Below are positions 44,278-53,405 of a DNA stretch of 64,000 nt, in pieces. Source of the stretch: CBDESM01 sp965242485 (lineage in GTDB: Bacteria; Chloroflexota; Dehalococcoidia; Bin125); assembly GCA_965242485.1 (NCBI GenBank), contig CBDESM010000003.1, positions 1,116,001 to 1,180,000 of the forward strand, in the 5' to 3' direction. The position numbers and the translations under genes are program-made. How positions within the stretch are numbered: position 1 is the stretch's first letter; each line of letters opens with the position of its first letter. A model generated the notes under the pieces. The model worked only from the letters and a program-made list of their open reading frames with translations, had not been told where the DNA came from and made no database searches.

Positions 44278-44637
44278 ATGACGCATCAGATCATTCGAGG
44301 GTGCTTCCGCATCATCGCGCCGGGGATCGCCGCCATCGCGGTGGCGGTCCTGATCGCGGCCGGCTGGATCGCGTTCGCCCCGTCCGCGAGCGCGACGGAG
44401 CCCGAGCGAAGCGGCCCCACCGCCGGCGACACATGCAGCTCGATAGGCCAACGCCACCGGGTTGTCGCGACCGAGAGGCGCGGCGACAAGGAGTACCGGA
44501 CGATCGAGCGCACGACGCGGTACCGCTGCATCGACGCGAGCTCCGCCGACGGCGCGACTTACACCTACACCGTCCGCACCCGCTGGACCGAAGACCACAA
44601 CGTCGCCAGGGCCAGCGACGGCAACGCCCGCAGCTGA
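44278..44637 (+). CDS. Secreted Cys-module protein 2
   Basis: 119 residues; tandem paralogue of the gene at 43803. Same signal peptide (MTHQIIRGCFRIIAPG...) and one C-x30-C module (CSSIGQRHRVV ... TIERTTRYRC) with aromatic tail YTYTVRTRW. TATGCT -10 at 44204-44209 and AGAGGGGGTGG before the ATG. The mid-module stretch ATERRGDKEYR is the most divergent part compared with its two sisters, while the ends are nearly fixed. Confidence 0.82.
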   Translation: MTHQIIRGCFRIIAPGIAAIAVAVLIAAGWIAFAPSASATEPERSGPTAGDTCSSIGQRHRVVATERRGDKEYRTIERTTRYRCIDASSADGATYTYTVRTRWTEDHNVARASDGNARS

Positions 44638-44743
44638 TCCGCCATCGGACGTGTTCACGTCGCATCCCGGCAGCGCGTACGCTGGAAGAGTGCCGGGCGG
44701 CGGGCGGAATCCGGCCCGCTGACGGCGAGAGGAGGCGGTTGTC

Positions 44744-45100
44744 ATGACGCATCAGATCATTCGAGGGCGCTTCCGCATCATCGCGCCGGGGATCGCCGCC
44801 ATCGCGGTGGCGATCCTGATCGCGGCCGGCTGGATCGCGTTCGCCCCGTCCGCGGACGCGACGGAACCCGAACTGTCCGGTCCCCGCGCGGGCGACACGT
44901 GCACCCAGATCAGTTCGAGCGACCGGGTCGTCGACAGCTTCAGGCGCGTCGACGTGGTGGTCCAGACGATTGAGCGCACGACGCGGTACCGCTGCATCGA
45001 CGGGCGCTACGAAGACGGCCGGACCTACACCTACACCACCCGCACCCGCTGGAACGAAACCGCCCACTCCGCCGGAGCCGGCAGCTACGGTCGCGGCTGA
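44744..45100 (+). CDS. Secreted Cys-module protein 3
   Basis: 118 residues; third tandem copy. Signal peptide of 30-35 residues, one module CTQISSSDRVV ... TIERTTRYRC, tail YTYTTRTRWNET and a Gly/Ala/Ser end. TACGCT -10 at 44678-44683; AGAGGAGG ribosome site. The upstream 100 nt also match those of the two preceding genes, so whole promoter-gene units were duplicated (spacing 475 and 466 bp). Confidence 0.82.
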   Translation: MTHQIIRGRFRIIAPGIAAIAVAILIAAGWIAFAPSADATEPELSGPRAGDTCTQISSSDRVVDSFRRVDVVVQTIERTTRYRCIDGRYEDGRTYTYTTRTRWNETAHSAGAGSYGRG

Positions 45101-45183
45101 TCGCCATCGGACGCGAGCCCGCGCTGCGGAAACGGGCAGGCCGCCGCGCCAGAGCTGCGCGCAAGGACTGGGCCGCGGCGAAG

Positions 45184-46774
45184 ATGTTTCCGGGAAGGAT
45201 CAGGCGGATGCTGATGGCGGCCGCCTTGGCGCTGTCGCGGGCTCGGTATTCGGGTTGGCTGCTCCCCAACCGTCGGATGCGCAAACAAGCGGCGCGCCCG
45301 GTTACCAGCAGGTAAGCGCAGGCGGCGATCACACGTGCGCGTTGTCGGAAGCGGGCTCAGTGGGGCCTGCTCGGGATGGAACGCCGACGGCCAAACGAGC
45401 GTGCCCGCTGGCCGCTACCGGCAGGTGAGCGCAGGCGACGATCACACGTGCGCGTTGACGGAGGCGGGCGAAGTGGTCTGTTGGGGATCCAATACTTACG
45501 CCCAAACGGACATACCGGAAGAACGGGTCGCCGGGGAGGGACCTGCCGCCGAACCGCCGCGGCCAATGATTGGCGAGCGTCACGCCGACGGATATTTCCC
45601 AGTCAGTTTCGGCGGCGCGACGCTCGGACAACTCAAGGCATCCGGTTTGGTTTTGATCGTTGAAGGGGGGCCATCGCACGATTCGGGAGGAGGGACTGGA
45701 CTCCCTGGCTTGTACGAGGTGTTCCGCCCGGCACCGGAGAAAGCAGGACTTGACTTATTGGGAGGAGGAGGCGTGCCTTTGGCGTCGCTGGCGCCGAGGG
45801 TGCGGGACGAGGTTGGCTATGGCGACTACGACGGTGATGAGCACGGCAACTTAGCGATCCCCGATCTCAGAGTTTTCGTGCTCTATACGCAGACGCCGTT
45901 CAGGTCAGTGCGTTTCCAGCTCAAGGTCACGCTCGTGCCGGCGGAGGGGGAACATCAGGTGGCCTCGCGGACGTTTTCGACCGCTCCGCCCGCCGCGCCT
46001 GCCGTCGGCATCGCCGGCGCGTTGCGGGCGGACGCGGATCAAGCCGCTGATCTCGGCCAGATCGTCGAGCTCGCGGTCGGCTTGCAGGTGGTTCCGCCTT
46101 TTCGGGGAAACGAAGGGGCGCAGACGAACACCTGCCTTTCCGCGCTTGCCGCCGCGCCGACTGATCGCTGCCCATCGGAGGTGCCGTTGGGCGCCGACTC
46201 GCAGCTCCGGATCAGCGGCCCGGCGACGTTCCAAGGCACGAGCGGCTCGAAACTGCTGGAAGGCGGCCTGAAGCTCCGTTGCGAGCCCGCGTCGGACCTG
46301 CTCGGCGGCGCGGGCGCAGCCTGCTTCATCGTCCGCGATCACGACGGCGACGAAACGACGCCGGCCCGCGCGCCGCGCATCCGCATCAACGACGATGCGG
46401 CCAGGAACGTCTCCATTGAGGCACGGATCGTCGCTCCCTCCGGCGCATCCTTCTACGCGCAGCTGACGAACGCCGACAGTTTGAGGCCGCTGTACCACAG
46501 AGAGACCGGCAGCTACTACCCGCTCGAAGCGAGATACGCGGGCCGCCGCATCGTCTCCGTCAATTGCACGCTGGTCGGCGAGACCGAGGTGGTGATTTCG
46601 GATGCGACCGCTGCCCGCAGTGAGGCGCGGGTGATCGAATGGGTCCGCACGCGGCAATGCACGACTGCCGGCGGCGGAACCAAGACGCTCACAGATCGCT
46701 CTCGCTACGTTGAGGATGAGGCAGATTGGCGCTGGCTGCCGCCCACAGCGCAGTGGTGGAACGGCATCAGCTGA
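45184..46774 (+). pseudogene. Frameshifted RCC1-like secreted protein
   Basis: An intact relative lies at 46951. Here the signal start (ATG 45184, MFPGRIRRMLMAAALALS) is in one frame. The continuation GSVFGLAAPQPSDAQTSGA ... YQQVSAGGDHTCAL is in a second, and from about 45350 the protein resumes in a third (NADGQTSVPAG ...) up to 46774. Two indels therefore break it. Only two RCC1-like repeats remain. The large C-terminal part, including the final Cys module (CTLVGETEVV ... RVIEWVRTRQC), is open for 479 codons from 45335 and could still be translated. Sequencing error is an alternative. Confidence 0.65.
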
Positions 46775-46950
46775 GCCGCGTTCGTCGCATGAGCCGGCGT
46801 CGAGCGGACTGAGCGGTTGCCGATCCGCGATCGGACGGGGAAGCCCGAGCCGGCTGCAACGGCCGGGCCAGGGCGAGCGCGTGCCGGAAACCGGGATTCG
46901 GTACCCTTGCGGGTGCGGCCTGCATCGGAGCTGGGCGAAGGGACGCGGAC

Positions 46951-48903
46951 ATGGCGCAGGTGCTTCGGCGGGGGGTCGGGCGGGCGCTGCTGGCGGCTGC
47001 GTTGGCGGTTGCCGCTGGCTTGGCGTTCTGGCTGGCCGTTCCGCAGTCCGCGGATGCGCAAACTAGCGGCCAGCGGATCAGCGCGGGCGGCGCCCACTCG
47101 TGCGCGGTGTCCGATGCGGGCGCGGTGATCTGCTGGGGATACAGCGACAATGGCCAAACGACCGTGCCCTCCGGCAGCTATCAGCAGGTGAGCGCGGGTA
47201 CATTCCACACCTGCGCGGTGACGACGGCGGGCGCGGCGACCTGCTGGGGGTACAACTCCAACGGCCAGGCGACTGCGCCCTCCGGCAGCTACCAGCAAGT
47301 GAGCGCAGGCAAGTTCCACTCGTGCGGGCTGACGACGGCGGGCGCGGTGACCTGCTGGGGGTCCAACTTCCAGGGCCAAGGGGATGCGCCCTCCGGCAGC
47401 TACCGGCAGGTGAGCGCCGGCGGCTGGCACGCGTGCGCGCTGTCGACTACGGGCGCGATCTCCTGCTGGGGCTCCAACGGCGCCGGCCAATTGAACGCCC
47501 CCTCCGGCAGCTACCAGCAGGTGAGCGCGGGTGAGTTCCACACCTGCGCGGTGACGACGGCGGGCGCGGTCTCCTGCTGGGGATCCAGCGCCTACGACCG
47601 AACGAATGCCCCGTCCGGCAGCTACCAGCAGGTGAGCGCGGGCAGGTTCCACTCGTGCGCGCTGACGACGGCGGGCGCGGCGACCTGCTGGGGGCACAAC
47701 TCCAGCGGCCAATTGAACGCCCCGTCGCTGACCGCGTCTGCTTTTCCCCCGCCGACGATCGGCGCGCGCCACCGCGACGGCTATTTCCCGCTCAGCTTCG
47801 GGGACGCGACGCTCGGGCAGCTCAAGGCGTCCGGCACCGCCCTGACCGTCGAATTGACGCCGGCGGACAGCGTGACGGGGCCGGCGGCGCACGGCGCGTT
47901 CGCCTTCCGTCCGGGGCCCGCGGGGGGCGGGCCGGCGGCGACGGGCCTGGGCTTGGGGGCGCTGGCCGCGCTGCGCGACGAGATCGACGCCCATGGCGAT
48001 TACGACGCCACCGCCCACGGCGGCCTGACGCTCCCGGATCTGCCGGTCTACGTCCGCTACGCGCAATCGGCGTCCTCGGCGCTCCGCCAGGCCGTCCTCA
48101 AAGTCACGCTCGCGCCGGCGGCGGGCGAGCCGCAGGCGACGTCGCGGACGATCTCCGTCGCTCCGCCGGCCGCCCCGGCTGCGAGCGTCGCCGGGATGCT
48201 GCGGGGCGATGCGGACCAAATCGTCGATCTCGCCCAAACCGCCGAGCTCGCCATCGGCCTGCGGCTGGTCCCGGCGCTTTCGGACGGCGAGGCCGCGCTG
48301 ACCAGCACCTGCCTCTCCGCGCTCGTCGCGGCGCCGACGGGCGCTTGCCCGCTCGAAGTCGGGCTGGGCGTCGGCTCGCGGCTCCAAATCAGCGGCCCCG
48401 CGTCGTTCGAGGGAACCAACGGCGCGAAGCTGCTGGACATCGGGCTGAATCTGAATTGCGAACGCACCCCGACCCGGCTCGGCGGCGCCGGCATCGCCTG
48501 CTTCATCGTCCATGATCACGACGGCGACGGAGCGACGCCCGACCGCGCGCCGAGCATCCGCATCGACGACGACGCGGACAGGGACATCTCCATCGCCGCC
48601 CAGATCGTCGCGCCCTCCGGCGCATCCTTCTACGCGCAGCTCATGAACGCGGACGCCGCCAGGCCGCTCTACCATGACGCGACCGGCAGCTACTACCCGC
48701 TCCTCTCGAAGTACGCGGGCCGCCACGCCGTCACCGTCAACTGCACGCTGATCGGCGAAGCCGAATCGGCGATTTCGGCCCCCGGCCCCGGCGGAACCCG
48801 GGTGATCGAACGGGTCCGCACGCGGCAGTGCACGACGGCCGGCGGCGGGACCAAGATGCTCGTCGAGCGCACGCGCCACGCGGTCGTTGCAGCGGACGGC
48901 TAG
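46951..48903 (+). CDS. Secreted RCC1-like repeat protein with C-terminal Cys module
   Basis: 650 residues. Signal peptide to about 34 (ending SADAQ), then six RCC1-like blades of 37 residues, each VSAG-x-x-HxCAVTTAGAVTCWG with two cysteines. A conserved region of about 280 residues (IGARHRDGYFPLSFGDATLGQLKASG, FIVHDHDGDGATPDRAPSIRI) follows, and finally a C-x28-C module (CTLIGEAESA ... RVIERVRTRQC). TACCCT -10 at 46902-46907; GAAGGGA before the ATG. Probably an exported beta-propeller; partner unknown. Next gene starts 65 nt on. Confidence 0.85.
   Translation: MAQVLRRGVGRALLAAALAVAAGLAFWLAVPQSADAQTSGQRISAGGAHSCAVSDAGAVICWGYSDNGQTTVPSGSYQQVSAGTFHTCAVTTAGAATCWGYNSNGQATAPSGSYQQVSAGKFHSCGLTTAGAVTCWGSNFQGQGDAPSGSYRQVSAGGWHACALSTTGAISCWGSNGAGQLNAPSGSYQQVSAGEFHTCAVTTAGAVSCWGSSAYDRTNAPSGSYQQVSAGRFHSCALTTAGAATCWGHNSSGQLNAPSLTASAFPPPTIGARHRDGYFPLSFGDATLGQLKASGTALTVELTPADSVTGPAAHGAFAFRPGPAGGGPAATGLGLGALAALRDEIDAHGDYDATAHGGLTLPDLPVYVRYAQSASSALRQAVLKVTLAPAAGEPQATSRTISVAPPAAPAASVAGMLRGDADQIVDLAQTAELAIGLRLVPALSDGEAALTSTCLSALVAAPTGACPLEVGLGVGSRLQISGPASFEGTNGAKLLDIGLNLNCERTPTRLGGAGIACFIVHDHDGDGATPDRAPSIRIDDDADRDISIAAQIVAPSGASFYAQLMNADAARPLYHDATGSYYPLLSKYAGRHAVTVNCTLIGEAESAISAPGPGGTRVIERVRTRQCTTAGGGTKMLVERTRHAVVAADG
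47167..47721 (+). repeat. Five 111-bp coding repeats
   Basis: Units starting at CCCTCCGGCAGCTA or a close variant recur every 111 bp (47167, 47278, 47389, 47500, 47611). They encode the RCC1-like blades. Long identical stretches make the array prone to unequal recombination. Confidence 0.85.
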
Positions 48904-48968
48904 GCTTGGCGGCCGCGGAGACGCGGGCCGCCGGCTGCTCTAGGCTGCGCAGCGCGGAAGGATTCGCC

Positions 48969-49598
48969 ATGCTGAAGTTGCTCGTCGCGGCCGTTGCCGC
49001 ATCGGTCGCGATCATCGCCGCGACCTCCGCCGGCTCCGCGACCTCGACCGCGCCCTCCGATTGCGCCTCCCAGCTGCTGGAGCGCCGGGTCAACGTGATC
49101 AGCGTGAATCCCGCCAGCGCCCGCTCCGCCATCTCGCGCGGCATCGCCGCGATGCGCGCCACCGGCGCCAACTGGTACCTCCGCGTCGGCGAGGGGTACG
49201 ACTGCGGCGGCTCCTACCGCATCGCCTGGCGCCAGATCTGGACCACCAACCCGCCCGATCCGTTGGCGCGGCTGGCGCTGCCCCCCTGCAATTCGATCAG
49301 CCAGGTCGCCCGCACCGTCGATCTGAACCGCACCCGCGTCAGCGGCGGCGTCACCGAGTACGCCTGGTACTGGGACGTCACGCCCGACTGCGTCGCTCCC
49401 TTCCGCAGCAGCTTCATCACTTGGCTGCCCTGCACGCGCATCATCCACAGCGCATCGTCCGTCTACGACCGCCGCGTGCGCGACACCGATTGGCGCATCC
49501 TCTACAGCGTCTCCACGCGGCTCACGCTTGACTGCACGGGCGACGACCGGCAGCTCTCGCACAACATCTGGACTTGGACCATCCCGCCCGACTTCTAG
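48969..49598 (+). CDS. Secreted multi-Cys-module protein
   Basis: 209 residues. Signal peptide MLKLLVAAVAASVAIIAATSAGSA. Two clear modules of C-x33-C (CNSISQVARTV ... WDVTPDC and CTRIIHSASSV ... TRLTLDC), preceded by a longer one (CASQLLERRVN ... VGEGYDC). Each is followed by an aromatic segment (IWTTNPP, FITWLP, IWTWTIPP). TAGGCT at 48941-48946 is the -10; GGAAGGA precedes ATG 48969. Three modules in one chain suggests the family grew by internal duplication too. Confidence 0.8.
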   Translation: MLKLLVAAVAASVAIIAATSAGSATSTAPSDCASQLLERRVNVISVNPASARSAISRGIAAMRATGANWYLRVGEGYDCGGSYRIAWRQIWTTNPPDPLARLALPPCNSISQVARTVDLNRTRVSGGVTEYAWYWDVTPDCVAPFRSSFITWLPCTRIIHSASSVYDRRVRDTDWRILYSVSTRLTLDCTGDDRQLSHNIWTWTIPPDF

Positions 49599-49648
49599 TC
49601 CGGCGCGCCGCGCGCGAGCGGCTCGCCCCCCGCTGAAAAGGATCCGTC

Positions 49649-50788
49649 ATGAAGCACCTCGGAATCGCCGCCGTGATCGCGATCGTCGCCGTCGCCGCCT
49701 GGGCCCTCGCGCCGCGCACGGCCGACGCGCAGGGCGGCGGCATGCTCGTTGCCAAATTCACCACGATCGCCTACTGCCCGTACCCCTCGCAAACCACGGT
49801 CTACGGCGGCCACTACTTCGCCGGCACCTCCAACACCGTGACCATCCTGCCGGTCGAAAACAGGGGCTGGTCCTGCAGTCCGCGCACCGTGCTCAGCGCC
49901 GGCAGGCCCGCCCGCCAGCGCGGCAACTGGACGATCTCGCTCCAGTCGGAGCCGGGCTCCGGCGGCGCGGCGCTGGCCGGCGGCGAAATCGCCCTGCCTC
50001 CGACCTTCAGGGGCGCGCGCGGGACAAGCGGGCTCACCGTCCGCGACAACGTGAACGACGGGGCCTGGCCCGCCTCGGGGGGGCGCTACAACCACGGCGT
50101 CGTCGCCTTCACCGTCCCCTCCACGCATACCGGCACGGTCTACCTCCATGTCACCGTCGACTACTACGACTCCGCCGCCGGCGAATCGACCGAAGAAATC
50201 AGCTTCGGTTTCGAAGCGCCCGTCGCGCCGATCCATCCCGTCGCCGCGGCCCCGGATGCTGAGTGCCCGACCGTGCTCCTGCGCTCCACCCGCCTGCTCC
50301 TCTACTCGCGGGGCGACGGCGACCCGAACCACCTCTACCGCGAGCGCAGGCTGCTCGACTGCACCGGCTCCACCCGCTGGGCGCTGCGGCAGTACATGGC
50401 CATCGCGCCCCTGTCCGACCTCCGCCGCGACTACGCGGGCGACTGCGGCGACGTGAAGACGGTCACCTTGGCGCCGTACGAAACCCGGGTCAACGATGAC
50501 GGCCGGACCGAGTACCACTGGCGGTACCGGGGCCTGCGCTACTGCGCCAGCGTCTACGGCTCGCGCATCCACGGGTACGAGTACTGGAACACCTGCGCGC
50601 CGCACCACTCGGTGGCGGTCGAGATCCTCGATCGCCGGCTGATGCCGAGCACGGCGACCGTCGCCTACCGCGTCCGCGTGACCCGGACCAATACCTGCCA
50701 CAGCGACCGGGGGGCGACCAACCAGACCCACAGCGAGGAGTACTGGACCACGCAGATCCCAGACACGGTCCCGGCCGCGTCCAGCTAG
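49649..50788 (+). CDS. Secreted three-module Cys protein with beta-rich N-terminal domain
   Basis: 379 residues. Signal peptide (MKHLGIAAVIAIVAVAAWALA ... ADAQ). Residues 30-195 are strand- and Gly-rich (YCPYPSQTTVYGGHYFAG, TYLHVTVDYYD-like ends) and may be an Ig-like or jelly-roll domain. Residues 200-375 hold three modules of C-x31-33-C (CPTVLLRSTRL ..., CGDVKTVTLAP ..., CAPHHSVAVEI ...). AAAAGGA precedes ATG 49649. No enzyme motif seen. Confidence 0.8.
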   Translation: MKHLGIAAVIAIVAVAAWALAPRTADAQGGGMLVAKFTTIAYCPYPSQTTVYGGHYFAGTSNTVTILPVENRGWSCSPRTVLSAGRPARQRGNWTISLQSEPGSGGAALAGGEIALPPTFRGARGTSGLTVRDNVNDGAWPASGGRYNHGVVAFTVPSTHTGTVYLHVTVDYYDSAAGESTEEISFGFEAPVAPIHPVAAAPDAECPTVLLRSTRLLLYSRGDGDPNHLYRERRLLDCTGSTRWALRQYMAIAPLSDLRRDYAGDCGDVKTVTLAPYETRVNDDGRTEYHWRYRGLRYCASVYGSRIHGYEYWNTCAPHHSVAVEILDRRLMPSTATVAYRVRVTRTNTCHSDRGATNQTHSEEYWTTQIPDTVPAASS

Positions 50789-50879
50789 CCGCGGCGAACG
50801 CGGACGGGAGCCGCCCGCCTTTTGGTACGCTGGGGCTGGATTGCCCGCTTGCTGCGGGCGCGACCGGAAGGGGATTCCA

Positions 50880-51149
50880 GTGAAGAGAGCACTACTCGCC
50901 ATCGTCGCGGCCGCAGCTCTGCTCGTCGCGCTGCCCGCAGCCGAACCGGCCTCGGCTCAAGAGCGCTTGTCGGGGGACTCTTGTACCGCCGTCGTCCTCA
51001 ACTCGCGGGTCATCTCGAGTGTCAGCCATGACGGTGTCGTCGAACGACGCCAGATCCAGCAGACCGTGGTCGACCGCTGCGCGAGGATCGACGGCACGAC
51101 CTACGACAGCGCAAGGCGCTATGTCACTTTCTGGCAGCAGCTGGTGTGA
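50880..51149 (+). CDS. Secreted single-module Cys protein
   Basis: 89 residues: signal peptide (VKRALLAIVAAAALLVALPAAEPASAQ), one C-x31-C module (CTAVVLNSRVI ... QIQQTVVDRC), tail RRYVTFWQQLV. TACGCT -10 at 50826-50831; ribosome site GGAAGGGGATTCCA is shared almost letter for letter with the next gene, so the pair is a recent tandem duplicate. GTG start. Confidence 0.8.
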   Translation: MKRALLAIVAAAALLVALPAAEPASAQERLSGDSCTAVVLNSRVISSVSHDGVVERRQIQQTVVDRCARIDGTTYDSARRYVTFWQQLV

Positions 51150-51166
51150 CGGGAAGGGGGATTCCG

Positions 51167-51475
51167 ATGAAGAGAGCGCTGCTCGCCGCGGTAGCGGCCG
51201 CCGCCCTGCTGGCCTCGCTGCCGGCAGCCGAACCGGTCTCGGCTCAATCCAACCCGACCCAGTCCACCGCCACCACGACGACGGAGACCTGCACCGCTGT
51301 CGTCACCGGCTCGCGGGTCGTCTCTGAACGGCGCGACGGCAATTTCATCGACCAGCAGCTGATCGAGCAGACCGTGGTCGACCGCTGCACGAGCGTCGCC
51401 GGGACGGTCGACCGCAACGAGCGCCGCGTCCGCTTCTGGCAGAACGTCCAAGAGTTCGACAGCGGCACCGGTTAG
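51167..51475 (+). CDS. Secreted single-module Cys protein
   Basis: 102 residues, sister of the preceding gene: same signal peptide, a Thr/Ser-rich spacer (NPTQSTATTTTET), one C-x31-C module (CTAVVTGSRVV ... LIEQTVVDRC) and tail RRVRFWQNV. Begins 18 nt after the previous stop, behind GGAAGGGGGATTCCG. Probably co-transcribed with it. The middle of the module (SERRDGNFID) differs most from the sister. Confidence 0.8.
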   Translation: MKRALLAAVAAAALLASLPAAEPVSAQSNPTQSTATTTTETCTAVVTGSRVVSERRDGNFIDQQLIEQTVVDRCTSVAGTVDRNERRVRFWQNVQEFDSGTG

Positions 51476-51499
51476 CGCGACGTGAGGCGGCGTGTTCCG

Positions 51500-52207
51500 A
51501 TGATTCGAACGATCTTCGCGGCGCTGATCGCGGCCGGCGCGGCGCTGGCGCTGCTGCAGGGCGGCAACGCGGCCCCTGCCCCGCCCCCCGCGGATCAGCC
51601 CCGGATCAGCCAATTCTCGGGCAACGGAGTCGCGGACTGCGGTGAACCGATCTATCGGCGGTCCCACCAGATCAGCCAGATGGTCGATGAGTCGTGGTTC
51701 GGCGACTCGCTGACGCGCTTGTGGGTCGTGGTGAACTCGATCTACGAGTGCGACCGCCTCGCCGTGCGGGACCAAAACTACGCTTGGTACCTGCCGGGGG
51801 ACGTGCCCCCGGACATCACGCGGACGACGGCGAACCCTCCCCCCTGCGGCATCATCCATCTGGCCTGGAGCGTGGAGTACGCCCTCGACGAGGAGGGGAA
51901 CAAAGCCACCCGTCAGGGCGACCACGGCCCGGTCTACACGGTCCGCGACTCGTACACCGACGAATGCCAACAGCCGCGCCAGGTTTCGCACACCCAAACC
52001 ACCTACTGCGGCGGCGGCATCTCGGCCGCGTACCTCAACCAGATCCGCAAGCGCGTCGTCATGTCCGACGACCGCATCCTCTACCAAGTGTCCGCCCAGC
52101 GGACGTTCTCCGGTCCCGGCCACGCCTGCCCGCTCTACAGGGGCTACGCAATCTGGACCTACTACCCGCCGCCCACCTACGCGGAGCTGCTGGCGCAATC
52201 GAACTAG
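51500..52207 (+). CDS. Secreted multi-Cys-module protein
   Basis: 235 residues. Signal peptide MIRTIFAALIAAGAALALLQGG. Three long modules: CGEPIYRRSHQ ... VVNSIYEC, CGIIHLAWSVE ... YTDEC and CGGGISAAYLNQ ... GHAC. Each ends with an aromatic run (YAWYLPGDVPP, AIWTYYPPPTY). Paralogue of the next gene over the whole length. ATG 51500 follows GAGGCGG. Spacing in these modules is wider (36-39) than in the short proteins. Confidence 0.8.
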   Translation: MIRTIFAALIAAGAALALLQGGNAAPAPPPADQPRISQFSGNGVADCGEPIYRRSHQISQMVDESWFGDSLTRLWVVVNSIYECDRLAVRDQNYAWYLPGDVPPDITRTTANPPPCGIIHLAWSVEYALDEEGNKATRQGDHGPVYTVRDSYTDECQQPRQVSHTQTTYCGGGISAAYLNQIRKRVVMSDDRILYQVSAQRTFSGPGHACPLYRGYAIWTYYPPPTYAELLAQSN

Positions 52208-52237
52208 CCGCGGCTCAGCGGCCGCGCCGAGGAACGG

Positions 52238-52930
52238 ATGCATCCGATGATTCGAACGACGTTCGCGGCGCTGATCGCGCTCGGCGCGGCGCTCGCGCTG
52301 CTGCAGGGCGGAAACGCCGCCACCGCCCCTTCCCCCGCAGATCAGCCGCAGATCAGCCAGACCCTGAGCGTCTTGCAGCAGACCTGCGTCGGCCCGATCG
52401 AGCGGCGGGTCAACAAATACGACGAGCGGGTCGATCAACTTCGCTGGGGCGACTCGGAGGTGCGCTGGGGAGTGCTGGTGCGGCAGCGCTGGGACTGCGA
52501 CGGCCAAGTCAGGCGCTTCAACACGTTCGAGTGGCTCCTGCCCGAGGACGTGCCCTCGGTGATCACGCCGACCACCCCGCCGCACTGTTCGCATATCAGG
52601 ACGAACCTGAGCTGGGGCTACGACCGCGATGACGACGGCAGCTTGACCGCCGAAGCCACGGCGCACGGATCGGCCTATCAGTTCCGGCTCCGCTGGACCA
52701 ACGGCTGCGGCGAGGCGATCTCGAGCAGCAGCCGCACTTGGTGCGCCAGCGGCATCACCCGGCGGACCGTCGCGATCCTCGACCGCACGATCACGAGCGA
52801 CAACCGGATGCTGTACAAAGTCTGGCTGAACGACAGCTTCTCTCCGCCCGGCTACGGCTGCCCGCTGACCATCGCGCACGGGTTCTGGGCCTACGATCCG
52901 CCCGAGCCGATCCCGGCGCCGGCGAATTAG
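52238..52930 (+). CDS. Secreted multi-Cys-module protein
   Basis: 230 residues, tandem paralogue of the preceding gene: near-identical signal peptide (MIRTTFAALIALGAALALLQGG), then CVGPIERRVNKYD ... RWDC, CSHIRTNLSWGY ... WTNGC, CASGITRRTVAIL ... GYGC, ending with FWAYDPPEP. ATG 52238 has GAGGA at 4 nt; ATG 52247, which begins the MIR shared with its sister, is also possible. Exported; function unknown. Confidence 0.8.
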   Translation: MHPMIRTTFAALIALGAALALLQGGNAATAPSPADQPQISQTLSVLQQTCVGPIERRVNKYDERVDQLRWGDSEVRWGVLVRQRWDCDGQVRRFNTFEWLLPEDVPSVITPTTPPHCSHIRTNLSWGYDRDDDGSLTAEATAHGSAYQFRLRWTNGCGEAISSSSRTWCASGITRRTVAILDRTITSDNRMLYKVWLNDSFSPPGYGCPLTIAHGFWAYDPPEPIPAPAN

Positions 52931-52962
52931 CAGCGGACCGGGCTGAAGCGGGAGGCGACGGG

Positions 52963-53316
52963 ATGATTCGGACGGCATTCGCGGCCCTGATCGCGCTCGG
53001 AGCGGCGGCCGCCCTGCTCGTCGCGGCCGGCGCGGCCTCGGACGGCGGCGCGCAGGAGCCCCCCGCGGTCGCGCGGCAGCAGCAGCAAGCCCGGCCGACC
53101 GGCGACAACTGGTCCTGCCGCATGACCATCGTGCGGGGCCCCCGTGCCATCGACGGCTTCTGGCGCGGCCGGCTCGACCACATCCACTACGAGATCTCCA
53201 AGCGGGAGGTCTGCACCAACTCGGCCACCAACGCGACTTGGAACGGGCCGGTGACCCGCGTCACCTACTGGCAATGCCAGAACGCCCAGCGCGAACTCGT
53301 CGCCTGCCCCGGCTGA
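52963..53316 (+). CDS. Secreted Cys-module protein
   Basis: 117 residues. The signal peptide (MIRTAFAALIALGAAAALLVAAG) is related to that of the two preceding proteins, but the mature part differs: a Gln-rich spacer (QQQQARPTG), then NWSCRMTIVRGPRAI ... YEISKREVC (C-x31-C), TWNGPVTRVTYWQC and a last Cys near the end. GGAGG lies 7 nt before ATG 52963. Sister to the next gene (same NWSC/DWSC and WNGP elements). Confidence 0.8.
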   Translation: MIRTAFAALIALGAAAALLVAAGAASDGGAQEPPAVARQQQQARPTGDNWSCRMTIVRGPRAIDGFWRGRLDHIHYEISKREVCTNSATNATWNGPVTRVTYWQCQNAQRELVACPG

Positions 53317-53405
53317 TCCGGTTCCGGCTGCGCCGACCCGCCGCTGCTGTACCCTGATCGAGGCAGCGGCCGGTTCAGCGCCGGCCCGGTGACGGAGGGA
53401 CGGAA

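Noticed and set aside
47080..47730. Regularly spaced repeats as a possible CRISPR array
   Set aside because: The 111-bp period is a multiple of three, repeats are in frame and encode RCC1-like blades; no short palindromic repeats with unique spacers.
46705..48879. 724-codon minus-strand frame
   Set aside because: Mirror of the RCC1-like gene; the plus strand has a signal peptide, repeats and a promoter.
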